Positions 26,398 through 34,576 of a DNA stretch of 50,887 bases are shown here, in pieces. Source of the DNA: Limnohabitans sp. Rim8 (GTDB lineage Bacteria; Pseudomonadota; Gammaproteobacteria; Burkholderiales; Burkholderiaceae_C); contig NZ_CAMDLM010000030.1 in the NCBI RefSeq assembly GCF_945901735.1, forward strand, positions 1 to 50,887, read 5' to 3'. The notes under the pieces were generated by a model that saw only the letters and a program-made list of their open reading frames with translations, did not search any database and was not told where the DNA came from. The position numbers were made by a program, and so were the translations under genes. Every line of letters begins with the position of its first letter. Position 1 is the first letter of the stretch.

Positions 26398-27198
26398 ATG
26401 ACCGAATCGACCGCAACGGTGTTGTACGAAACGCGAGGCGCTGTGGCGCTGATCACACTCAACCGTCCGCAAGCCCTCAACAGCTTCACCCGCGCCATGC
26501 ACCACGACCTGTGGGCCGCGCTCGATCAGGCCGAGGCCAACCCGGCCATCCGCGCTGCGGTCATCACCGGTGCAGGCCGAGGTTTTTGCGCGGGTGCCGA
26601 TTTGTCCGATTTCGATTTCACACCCGGCCCCAACAGGGTCGAACGTGCCGACCCCGGCCCCATCATCGACCAGGCCTTCAACCCCAGCACGCGTCGCTTG
26701 CAAGCGCTGCGCATGCCCACCATTGCGGCCGTCAATGGCGTGGCTGCCGGTGCCGGTGCGTCCATGGTCATGGCCTGCGACATCGCGATTGCAGCGCCCA
26801 ATGCCAGTTTCATCCAGGCCTTCAGCAAGATCGGCTTGATCCCCGATGCGGGCGGCAGCTGGTTGCTGGTGGAGCGCTTGGGCCTGGCCCGCGCCATGGC
26901 GCTGGCCATGACGGGCGACAAATTGACCGCCGAAAAAGCCAAGGAATGGGGCATGATTTGGGAGGTGGCCGAAGACCCATTGGCCAGTGCTTTGGCCCTG
27001 GCCGAGCGCCTGGCCAACATGCCGACCAAGGCCTTGGTGGCCACCCGCGCCTTGCTCCAGTCGGCCACCACCCGCAGCCTGTCTGAGCACCTTGATGCAG
27101 AGCGCGACACCCAGTCGACCCTGGGCCGCACGCACGACTATTTCGAGGGGGTGCAGGCCTTCCTCGAAAAGCGCCCAGCGCAATTTAAAGGCGAATGA
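26398..27198 (+). CDS. paaG: 1,2-epoxyphenylacetyl-CoA isomerase PaaG
   Basis: A 266-residue crotonase-fold isomerase converts ring-1,2-epoxyphenylacetyl-CoA to the oxepin-CoA, or acts as a delta-isomerase in the same pathway. Diagnostic stretches are FCAGADLSDFDF, GVAAGAGASMVMACDIAI and KIGLIPDAGGSWLL; the Glu pair of hydratases is replaced (A at the first site, and D in LIPDAGG as in PaaG). ATG 26398 has AGGAG at 26387-26391. The stop overlaps the paaI start (ATGATG), so both are coupled. Confidence 0.9.
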   Translation: MTESTATVLYETRGAVALITLNRPQALNSFTRAMHHDLWAALDQAEANPAIRAAVITGAGRGFCAGADLSDFDFTPGPNRVERADPGPIIDQAFNPSTRRLQALRMPTIAAVNGVAAGAGASMVMACDIAIAAPNASFIQAFSKIGLIPDAGGSWLLVERLGLARAMALAMTGDKLTAEKAKEWGMIWEVAEDPLASALALAERLANMPTKALVATRALLQSATTRSLSEHLDAERDTQSTLGRTHDYFEGVQAFLEKRPAQFKGE

Positions 27199-27629
27199 TG
27201 AGCGACCTAAAAGCACTGGCCCAGAAAGTGGGCGAGACCATGTTCGCGGTGGATGTGGCTTCCAAAGACACCATGGGCATGGAACTGCTGGCCTGCGAAC
27301 CTGGCCGCGCCCTCATGCGCATGGAGGTCAAGGCCTTGCACCTGAACGGCCACCAGATTTGCCACGGCGGCTTCATCTTCACACTGGCCGATTCGACCTT
27401 TGCCTTTGCTTGCAACAGCTACAACAAGAACGCCGTGGCGGCCGGTTGCAGCATCGAATTCTTGAAGCCCGGCAAGCTGGGTGATGTGCTGACCTGCGAA
27501 GGCATTGAGCAGACTCTCAGCGGGCGTCATGGCATCTATGACATGAAAGTCAGTAACCAAAACGGCGAGGTGATCGCCATGTTCCGCGGCAAGAGCGCGC
27601 AAATTGCAGGCACCGTGATTCCGGAGTAA
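27195..27629 (+). CDS. paaI: Hydroxyphenylacetyl-CoA thioesterase PaaI
   Basis: A 144-residue hot-dog thioesterase that frees CoA from dead-end phenylacetyl-CoA derivatives. The family signature is intact (LHLNGHQICHGGFIFTLADSTFAFACN, shown here by its key residues H, G, G and D). The ATG at 27195 overlaps the paaG stop; ATG 27198 is equally possible and removes one Met. It lies between paaG and paaK as in many paa operons. Confidence 0.92.
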   Translation: MMSDLKALAQKVGETMFAVDVASKDTMGMELLACEPGRALMRMEVKALHLNGHQICHGGFIFTLADSTFAFACNSYNKNAVAAGCSIEFLKPGKLGDVLTCEGIEQTLSGRHGIYDMKVSNQNGEVIAMFRGKSAQIAGTVIPE

Positions 27630-27688
27630 GTGAATGAATGGGGGGCTGGTCTTCCGCCCTGTCCCCCGCTGATCAAGTGGAGTTTTGA

Positions 27689-28990
27689 ATGAGCCCTAAA
27701 GCCTTCCCCCTGGAGCCGATTGAAAAGGCCAGCATCGACGAGCTGCGCAGCTTGCAGCTCAAGCGCCTGCAGCAAACGCTGCAGCACGCCTATGCCAACT
27801 CGCCCGTGTACCGGGCCAAGTTCGACGCCGCAGGCGTGCACCCTGACGACTGCAAGAGCCTGGCCGACATCGCCAAGTTCCCGTTCACCACCAAGTCAGA
27901 CCTGCGCGACAGCTACCCCTTTGGCATGTTCGCCGTGCCGCGTGAAAACTGCGCCCGCATCCACGCGTCCAGCGGCACCACCGGCAAACCCACCGTGGTG
28001 GGCTACACCCTCAAAGACATCGACACCTGGTCCACCGTGGTGGCCCGCAGCATCCGCGCAGGTGGTGCCCAACCCGGCGACATGGTGCACATCAGCTATG
28101 GCTATGGCTTGTTCACTGGCGGCATGGGTGCGCATTACGGTGCCGAAAAACTGGGCCTGACGGTGGTGCCTTTTGGCGGTGGCCAAACCGAGCGCCAAGT
28201 GCAGCTGATCCAGGATTTCAAATCCAACATCATCATGGTCACGCCCAGCTACATGCTGGCGATTGCCGACGAATTTGAGCGGCAAGGTATCGACCCCCAA
28301 AGCAGCTCGTTGCGCATCGGCATCTTCGGCGCTGAACCGTGGACCAATGACATGCGTGCCGCCATCGAAAAACGCATGAACATTGACGCGGTGGACATCT
28401 ACGGCCTGTCCGAAGTCATGGGGCCGGGTGTGGCCAGCGAATGCATCGAGACCAAGGACGGCCCGACCATTTGGGAAGACCACTTCTACCCTGAGATCAT
28501 CCACCCCGAAACCGGGGAGCCGGTGGCCGATGGCGAAATGGGCGAGCTGGTCTTCACCAGCCTCACCAAAGAAGCGCTGCCCATCGTCCGCTACCGCACG
28601 CGCGACCTGACGCGCCTGCTGTCTGGCACCGCCCGCAGCATGCGGCGCATGGAAAAGATCACCGGCCGCAGCGATGACATGATGATCATCCGGGGCGTGA
28701 ACGTGTTCCCCAGCCAGATCGAAGAGCTGATCCTGAAGCGCGCCGAGTTGGCCCCGCACTACCAATGCGTACTGACCCGTGAAGGCCCGATGGACGACCT
28801 CAAAGTGCTGATCGAAACCAAGCCCGGCGTGTCGCCCGAGAGCATCGAAGCGCGTGCGGCGGCCAAGCTGCTGCAGCACGAGATCAAGGTCTACATTGGC
28901 TCGAGTGTGGCGATCGAGCTCAAGGCCGAAGGCGGCGTCGAGCGCAGCCAGGGCAAGGCCAAACGCGTGGTGGATTTGCGCGGCAAGTGA
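27689..28990 (+). CDS. paaK: Phenylacetate-CoA ligase PaaK
   Basis: A 433-residue AMP-forming ligase activates phenylacetate with ATP and CoA, the entry step of the pathway. The phosphate-binding loop SSGTTGKPTVVGYT, the later motif IYGLSEVMGPGVA and the C-terminal lid region (ITGRSDDMMIIRGVNVFPSQ) are all present, with normal length for the family. GTGGAG at 27677-27682 precedes ATG 27689. The ring epoxidase genes paaABCDE are not in the window, so they lie elsewhere or are missing. Confidence 0.95.
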   Translation: MSPKAFPLEPIEKASIDELRSLQLKRLQQTLQHAYANSPVYRAKFDAAGVHPDDCKSLADIAKFPFTTKSDLRDSYPFGMFAVPRENCARIHASSGTTGKPTVVGYTLKDIDTWSTVVARSIRAGGAQPGDMVHISYGYGLFTGGMGAHYGAEKLGLTVVPFGGGQTERQVQLIQDFKSNIIMVTPSYMLAIADEFERQGIDPQSSSLRIGIFGAEPWTNDMRAAIEKRMNIDAVDIYGLSEVMGPGVASECIETKDGPTIWEDHFYPEIIHPETGEPVADGEMGELVFTSLTKEALPIVRYRTRDLTRLLSGTARSMRRMEKITGRSDDMMIIRGVNVFPSQIEELILKRAELAPHYQCVLTREGPMDDLKVLIETKPGVSPESIEARAAAKLLQHEIKVYIGSSVAIELKAEGGVERSQGKAKRVVDLRGK

Positions 28991-29017
28991 ACCCGGTCCG
29001 CAAGGGTGCTGCATCCT

Positions 29018-29044
29018 GTAGGTCGGTGCCTTCAGGCCCGACAT
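29018..29044 (+). repeat. Single REP-like element between convergent genes
   Basis: The unit starts GTAGGTCGG and ends GCCCGACAT with a central imperfect palindrome, as at the other two loci. It is followed at 29055-29070 by a weak 5-bp stem (ATCCT/AGGAT) and TTT that may help end the paaK transcript. Confidence 0.75.
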
Positions 29045-29069
29045 GGCGTATGTGATCCTTGCAGGATTT

Positions 29070-30854
29070 TCAAGCTGCAGGCCACGGATGGCCCGCACGT
29101 TCCTTGGGCACGCTCAGCTGCCAGTGGCTCGCTTGCGCAGGCACCCTGAGCGGCAAGCGCAGCAAGCGCCTGTCGCGTGACACCAGTGCGATCAGTTTGC
29201 GTTCTTTGCCCAGCAGAGCGGGCAGTTCGGCGAGCTTGCTCAGCCGCCAGCTTCCGCCTTGGCCTTTGGCCCCGACCTCCAGCCCCAGCCATTCGTCGCC
29301 AGCAGCCAGGCCCGCCGCTTCGCCCGCGCTGCCACGCAGCACCCCTTTGACCTGCACACTGCCTGCGGCGTCGCTCACGCGCAAACCCAAGCGCTCGGCC
29401 ATGCCCGCAATCTCGGCGTCGACCTGAATGCCGTGCGCCGTGAGCAACTCGCGCAATGGCAGCTCTTGCGTGCTGTGCGCCCAGCGCTGGATCTCGCCCG
29501 TCCAACTGCGCCCGGTCAAGGCTTGCAATTCGTCCAGCAAGTCCTGCTCGCGCAGGGGCCCGGCCTGGCAGCGTTTCCACAGGCCGCGCATCACGGTGTC
29601 GAGCGTGTGACCTGCTGGCTTGAATTCCCTGCGCAGCGTCAGGTCCAGGCACAAGGCCACCAGCGCGCCCTTGGTGTAATAACTCACAGTGGCGTTGACG
29701 GTGTTTTCGTCCTGGCGGTAGTACTTGACCCAAGCGTCAAAGCTGGCCTGCGCGACGCTTTGCACATGGCGACCTGGGGTTTGCTGCACTTGTGCGATGG
29801 TCTTGCCCAGCAGCTGGATGTAAGTGGCGTCGTCAATCAGCCCTGCGCGGCGCAAGAGAATGTCGTCGTAATAGCTGGTGAAGCCCTCAAAGAACCACAG
29901 CAACTGCGTGTAGTTTTCCTGGCTGTAGTCGTAGCGGGCAAAGGCATCGGGGCGCAGCTGCTTGACGTTCCAGGTGTGAAAGTACTCGTGGCTGATCAGG
30001 CCCAGCAGCGTGGTGTAGCCCTCTGGCTTGCGCGGGCTGGTGGACAAGCCGTTGAGGCGCGGCAAATCATCGCGTTTGCAAATCAATGCGGTGCTGTTTT
30101 GATGCTCTAGACCGCCATAGCCGTCGTGCACGGCGTTGAGCATGAACAGGTAGTTGGGATGAGGCGTTTTTTTGCCCGCTGCCTTGCTCGATCCGTGCCA
30201 GAAATGAATCGCCGCCTCGCAAATTTTTTGCGTATCGGCCAACAATCGGTCACCGTCAAAGGAGGGCAAAGCCCCCGCCACCACAAAGCGGTGCGGCACG
30301 CCGCAGGCGTTGAAGCTGCCGCTCCAGAACGCGCCCAACTCCACCGGGCAATCCACCAGGGAGTCGTAGTTCTTGGCCTGGTACAGGCCAAAGCCTTTTT
30401 TGTCGATTTTGAGCGGCGCCAGGCCCGTGGCAGCCTGCCAATGGGGTTGGCTCTTCACAGTTTGCAGTTGCAGCTGGTGCGGCGCTTGTTCTTGTCCGTG
30501 CACCCGCAGGCACAGGCTGGTGCCATTGAAAAACCCCCTTTGGCTGTCCAGCCAGGCGGTGCGCACCGAGTTGTCAAGGGCATAGACCTCGTAGCTCAGC
30601 ACCAGGGGCTGCCCGCTCTTGCAAGCGATGGCCCAGCTGCACTTGTCTTGCTGCTGTGTGGGCAAACTGCGCCGGCCTTGTTTGGCGCTCAGGTTTTGCA
30701 GGTTTTTGGAAAACTCACGCACCAGATAACTGCCCGGAATCCACACCGGCAGCGACACGGTTTGCAAGGTCTGCGGTTGCGCAATGGTCAAGGTGACGCG
30801 GAACAAATGCGCATGCAGGTCGGCGGCTTCAACGGTGTAGTGGATGGCGGTCAT
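29070..30854 (-). CDS. M61 family metallopeptidase with PDZ domain
   Basis: A 594-residue M61 (glycyl aminopeptidase-like) protein. The zinc motif HEYFH is at residues 289-293 (LISHEYFHTWNVKQLRPDAF), followed by the family's downstream Glu region (WFFEGFTSYYDDILLRRAGL). The N-terminal beta domain is typical (PVWIPGSYLVREFSKNL), and a PDZ-like region is at about 500-560 (SVQVKGVLRGSAGEAAGLAAGDE). No signal peptide is evident, so it is predicted cytoplasmic. It is the last gene of a four-gene minus-strand run, 12 bp after the DUF3429 gene. Confidence 0.9.
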   Translation of the reverse strand: MTAIHYTVEAADLHAHLFRVTLTIAQPQTLQTVSLPVWIPGSYLVREFSKNLQNLSAKQGRRSLPTQQQDKCSWAIACKSGQPLVLSYEVYALDNSVRTAWLDSQRGFFNGTSLCLRVHGQEQAPHQLQLQTVKSQPHWQAATGLAPLKIDKKGFGLYQAKNYDSLVDCPVELGAFWSGSFNACGVPHRFVVAGALPSFDGDRLLADTQKICEAAIHFWHGSSKAAGKKTPHPNYLFMLNAVHDGYGGLEHQNSTALICKRDDLPRLNGLSTSPRKPEGYTTLLGLISHEYFHTWNVKQLRPDAFARYDYSQENYTQLLWFFEGFTSYYDDILLRRAGLIDDATYIQLLGKTIAQVQQTPGRHVQSVAQASFDAWVKYYRQDENTVNATVSYYTKGALVALCLDLTLRREFKPAGHTLDTVMRGLWKRCQAGPLREQDLLDELQALTGRSWTGEIQRWAHSTQELPLRELLTAHGIQVDAEIAGMAERLGLRVSDAAGSVQVKGVLRGSAGEAAGLAAGDEWLGLEVGAKGQGGSWRLSKLAELPALLGKERKLIALVSRDRRLLRLPLRVPAQASHWQLSVPKERAGHPWPAA

Positions 30855-30866
30855 GCGTGTTGTGAC

Positions 30867-31334
30867 TCAAGTTGCACCCGCCGCCAAAAAGCAGCACAAG
30901 CTGGCCACGAGGGTCAGTTGCAAGCGCATGGGCAGCCACGGGGCCAGGCCCGCGGCGGGCCAGGTGCGGCGGTCCATCAGGTAGCAGCCGATCAGCACAA
31001 AGCCCAGCAGGGGCAAACCTGCGAAGGCGGGCATCATCACGCCCACCCAGGCCAAGAGCGAGGGCACCACGCCCCAAGTGAAGTGGATGCGCGGCGCGTT
31101 GGGGCGGATCAAGGCGTTGCGAAAGCCCACGCCCCAATGGATGCCACCCAAAAACGAGACGATCACCGCGCCATAGCCTTGCATGGACAGGGCCACATAG
31201 GGGTGCAGTTCAGGGCCGACCAGCCACAGGCACAGGGCCAAAAACACAAAGGGAATCAGCCCGGCGTAACCCAAGCGGCGGATCAGCCGCCAGGTCGGGT
31301 CTTCGGTCATGGGGGTGGCGTGTGGGAAAGTCAT
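30867..31334 (-). CDS. DUF3429 membrane protein
   Basis: A 155-residue protein with about five hydrophobic segments matches the DUF3429 pattern (SFLGGIHWGVGFRNA; WPAAGLAPWLPMRLQLTL). Function is unknown. The ATG at 31334 overlaps the stop of the DsbC-like gene by four bases, supporting this start; an internal Met (residue 9, MTEDPTW) is an alternative. Confidence 0.82.
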   Translation of the reverse strand: MTFPHATPMTEDPTWRLIRRLGYAGLIPFVFLALCLWLVGPELHPYVALSMQGYGAVIVSFLGGIHWGVGFRNALIRPNAPRIHFTWGVVPSLLAWVGVMMPAFAGLPLLGFVLIGCYLMDRRTWPAAGLAPWLPMRLQLTLVASLCCFLAAGAT

Positions 31335-32047
31335 TTGATCTCGGCGAGCATTTTTTCAACTTGGGCCATGGGCACGGCACCGGGCACGCGGGAGCCATCG
31401 GCAAACAAGAGCAGGGGGGTGCCGGTGATGCGGTTTTTCTGGCCAAAGGCCACGATCGAATCAATGGCCGAGGCGTCGCAGTTGGCGGTGGGCGGGGTGG
31501 TGCCGTTGATCATCCAGTCGTTCCAGGTTTTGGCCTTGTCTTTGGCGCACCAGATGTTTTTGGACTTGGTTTTGGAGTCCTCGCCCAAGATCGGATAAAG
31601 GAAGTGGTAAATGGTCACGTTGTCCAGCTTTTGCAGGTCTTTTTCGAAGCGCTTGCAATAGCCGCAGTTGGGGTCGGCAAACACGGCCAGCTTGCGTTTG
31701 CCGTGACCGCGCACTTGGGTGAAAGCATTTTTGATAGGCAACTGGTCAAACGGGATGGCCGAGAGTTTGTCCATGCGCTCTTCGGTCAAGTTGCGCTTTT
31801 GTTTCACATCGATCAGCGCGCCCTGAATCAGGAAGTTGCCTTCGGCATCGCTGTACATCACTTCGTTGCCCATGCGGATTTCAAACAGCCCGTTCATCGG
31901 TGTTTTGCTCACCTCGTCGATCTTGGGCAAGTTGGGCAGGCGCTCGCTCAGGTTTTTGCGGATGGCCGCTTCTTGGGCCATCACGCTGCCCAGCGACAAA
32001 GCGATGGAGGTCACGATCAGGAAAAGTTTGGAGAGAGAGAACTTCAT
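31331..32047 (-). CDS. DsbC-family thiol:disulfide interchange protein
   Basis: A 238-residue periplasmic thioredoxin-fold isomerase. The signal peptide is clear (MKFSLSKLFLIVTSIALS to SVMA). The active site is C128-G-Y-C131 (FADPNCGYCKRFEKDL), with cis-Pro loop GTPLLLFADG. The N-terminal region (about residues 25-90) matches the DsbC dimerisation domain (IRMGNEVMYSDAEGNFLIQG). The frame is open upstream, but ATG 32047 is where the signal begins. It lies 37 bp after the hydroxylase and overlaps the DUF3429 start. Confidence 0.9.
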   Translation of the reverse strand: MKFSLSKLFLIVTSIALSLGSVMAQEAAIRKNLSERLPNLPKIDEVSKTPMNGLFEIRMGNEVMYSDAEGNFLIQGALIDVKQKRNLTEERMDKLSAIPFDQLPIKNAFTQVRGHGKRKLAVFADPNCGYCKRFEKDLQKLDNVTIYHFLYPILGEDSKTKSKNIWCAKDKAKTWNDWMINGTTPPTANCDASAIDSIVAFGQKNRITGTPLLLFADGSRVPGAVPMAQVEKMLAEIK

Positions 32048-32084
32048 GGAGAGGACTTTCGGGATCAAAAAAGACAAAGACGCA

Positions 32085-33266
32085 TCAACGTGTGGCCTTG
32101 GCAGGCTTGGGCGGGGTGCTTTGGCCCATGGCACGTTGCGTCACCCAGTGTTTGAGGGGGCCGCTGCAGTCAAAGCCGCGCATGCCCCAGTTGCGCAGGT
32201 TTTGCCAGACCGGACCGGGCTGGGCAAACAGGCGCTGCAGGCCATCGGTCACGAAACCCATGGCCTGCACATCGGCCTGGCGTGCGCGCTCGTAGCGGCG
32301 CAGCAGTTTGAGGTCGTGCAGCGGCCGCCAAAATTCTTTGGCGCGGATCACGTTGACCAGTTCAGCCACATCCGCCAGGCCCACGTTCAGGCCTTGACCA
32401 GCGAGCGGGTGCAGGGCATGGGCTGCATCGCCCGCCAGGGCAAAGGCTTGTTTGTGTTGGCCCGGCATGGCACCTGTCCAGCGCTCGGCACGGGCCAGTT
32501 GCAGTGGCCACACGGCACGCTCGGCTGAGAGCTGCATGCCGCCCAGGGCATGGCCGCAAGCCTGGGCCAGCGCAGCTGAAAAGTCTTCCGGCGACATCGC
32601 CATCAAGGCTTGCGCCCGCAGCGGGTGGACCGACCAGACCAACGCGACTTCGCGCCCACCTTCGCCCCCCAAGGGCAGCAGGGCCAGCACTTCGGCTTGG
32701 GGCCGCGCCAGGCCGGGCGCGGGGCTCCAGCCAAACCATTGACGGGCGATGCCCTCATGCGCCCGCTCGCACACCAGGCGGGTGGCCAGGGCGTGTTGCT
32801 CGTAATGCGTGATATCAAAGCCCACACCCAGCTCGGCACGGGTCTGGCTGGCGCGGCCTTCACACACCACGGTCAAGGGCGCGGACACCGGGGCCTGCAC
32901 CACTTGAATCTGGGGCTGAAACTGCACGGCCTGGGCCAGCAGCGCTTGCAGCACAGGCACATCCACCATCCAGTTGAGCTCACCCACGCCGTGCTCGCGG
33001 GCACCGAAGTTGAGCTGGCCGCCATCGTCGCCCCAGACTTGCATTTGGTGCACGGGCGTCACGGCGGGGGCCTCGGGCCAGCAGCGCAGGTCTTGCAGCA
33101 AGGCCTTGGCCGCGCCATTGAGCGAATAGGCGCGCACGTCGGGGGCGGTGTTGGGCTGGGGGGACTCGACCAAAGCCACGTTCAGCCGTTCGCGGGCCAG
33201 CAGCAAAGCCAAAGTCCGGCCCACAATGCCAGCGCCACGGATGCAAATGTCAGGGGATAGAGCCAT
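32085..33266 (-). CDS. UbiH/UbiF-family FAD monooxygenase
   Basis: A 393-residue FAD-dependent aromatic hydroxylase like those of ubiquinone biosynthesis. The FAD fold GAGIVGRTLALLLA is at residue 11. The GD motif and ubiquinone-hydroxylase signature are present (ALAGDAAHALHPLAGQGLNVGLADV). The C-terminus ends in a short Pro/Lys tail. Which ring position it modifies cannot be told from sequence. It heads the minus-strand run and is divergent from ychF across a 134-bp gap with no clear promoter match; a TAAAAT hexamer at 33348 could serve ychF. Confidence 0.87.
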   Translation of the reverse strand: MALSPDICIRGAGIVGRTLALLLARERLNVALVESPQPNTAPDVRAYSLNGAAKALLQDLRCWPEAPAVTPVHQMQVWGDDGGQLNFGAREHGVGELNWMVDVPVLQALLAQAVQFQPQIQVVQAPVSAPLTVVCEGRASQTRAELGVGFDITHYEQHALATRLVCERAHEGIARQWFGWSPAPGLARPQAEVLALLPLGGEGGREVALVWSVHPLRAQALMAMSPEDFSAALAQACGHALGGMQLSAERAVWPLQLARAERWTGAMPGQHKQAFALAGDAAHALHPLAGQGLNVGLADVAELVNVIRAKEFWRPLHDLKLLRRYERARQADVQAMGFVTDGLQRLFAQPGPVWQNLRNWGMRGFDCSGPLKHWVTQRAMGQSTPPKPAKATR

Positions 33267-33400
33267 GCGCGCATTGTAAGGAGGCTGCTCACCGCACGGG
33301 GCCGCCGGGGACTTTGGGGCCGGGCCGCTGCTTTGGGGCTGTGCCGTTAAAATCGCGGGTTGATTTCTGAATCTCCCCCCCGAATCACCGAAAGCCTTCC

Positions 33401-34492
33401 ATGAGCCTCAAATGCGGCATCGTGGGTTTGCCCAACGTTGGCAAATCCACCCTGTTCAACGCCCTGACCAAAGCGGGCATTGCTGCAGAAAACTACCCCT
33501 TCTGCACCATTGAGCCCAACACGGGTGTGGTTGAGGTGCCCGACCCGCGCCTGCAGCAGTTGGCCCAGATCGTCGAGCCCGAGCGCATCGTGCCCGCCAT
33601 CGTCGAGTTTGTGGACATTGCCGGTCTGGTGGCCGGGGCCAGCACGGGTGAGGGATTGGGCAACAAATTTTTGGCGCACATCCGCGAGACCGACGCCATC
33701 GTCAACGTGGTGCGCTGCTTTGAAGACGACAACGTGATCCATGTGGCCAACAAGGTCGATCCGATTGCCGACATCGAGGTCATTCAGACCGAGCTGTGCC
33801 TGGCCGACCTGGCGGCTGTGGAAAAAGCCATTCACCGCGTCAGCAAAATCGCTCGCTCGGGTGACAAAGAAGCCGTCAAACAAATGGCGATTCTGGAGAA
33901 GTGCCAAACCGCTCTGAACGACACCCAGCCGGTGCGCACCATTGATTTCAGCAAAGAAGAGCGGGTCGAACTCAAGCAGTTCTTCTTCATCACCGCCAAG
34001 CCCGCCATGTTCGTGGCCAACGTGTCCGAAGACGGCTTCGAGAACAACCCTTTTCTGGACCGTTTGAAAGCCTTTGCCGCCAAGCAAAATGCGCCCGTGG
34101 TGGCCATTTGCGCCAAGATCGAAGCCGAGCTGTCCGAGATGGACGATGCTGACCGCTTGGAGTTCTTGAAGGAAATTGGGCAAGACGAGCCTGGCCTCAA
34201 CCGCCTGATCCGCTCGGCTTATGGCTTGCTGGGCCTGCAGACTTATTTCACCGCGGGCGTGAAAGAAGTGCGCGCCTGGACCATCCATGTGGGCGACACT
34301 GGACCGCAAGCCGCAGGCGTGATCCACACCGATTTCGAGAAGGGCTACATCCGCGCCCAGACCATCGCGTTTGACGACTACATCACCTTCAAGGGCGAGC
34401 AAGGCGCCAAAGACGCGGGCAAGATGCGCGCCGAGGGCAAGGACTATGTCGTGAAAGATGGCGACGTGATGAATTTCTTGTTCAGCTCCTGA
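33401..34492 (+). CDS. ychF: Redox-regulated ribosome-binding ATPase YchF
   Basis: A 363-residue Obg-related P-loop protein; YchF prefers ATP over GTP and binds ribosomes. The Walker [15 protein letters not shown] is at residue 8, followed by [11 protein letters not shown] and [20 protein letters not shown]. The C-terminal TGS domain is complete ([19 protein letters not shown], ending [10 protein letters not shown]). It is a conserved housekeeping gene and serves as a core-genome anchor between two accessory regions. The 84-bp gap to the convergent kinase gene shows no clear terminator. Confidence 0.97.
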   Translation: MSLKCGIVGLPNVGKSTLFNALTKAGIAAENYPFCTIEPNTGVVEVPDPRLQQLAQIVEPERIVPAIVEFVDIAGLVAGASTGEGLGNKFLAHIRETDAIVNVVRCFEDDNVIHVANKVDPIADIEVIQTELCLADLAAVEKAIHRVSKIARSGDKEAVKQMAILEKCQTALNDTQPVRTIDFSKEERVELKQFFFITAKPAMFVANVSEDGFENNPFLDRLKAFAAKQNAPVVAICAKIEAELSEMDDADRLEFLKEIGQDEPGLNRLIRSAYGLLGLQTYFTAGVKEVRAWTIHVGDTGPQAAGVIHTDFEKGYIRAQTIAFDDYITFKGEQGAKDAGKMRAEGKDYVVKDGDVMNFLFSS

Positions 34493-34576
34493 CACCATTC
34501 GCTGCCCAAGCCCTTTTCACGCAGCGTGCAAGTCTGGACTTTGTCCGATTTGCATTGATATCAGCCAGGCTGTGAA

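Noticed and set aside
27640..27672. GGGGG/CCCCC pairing between paaI and paaK
   Set aside because: Short stem with a long loop and no T-run; more likely chance in GC-rich sequence.
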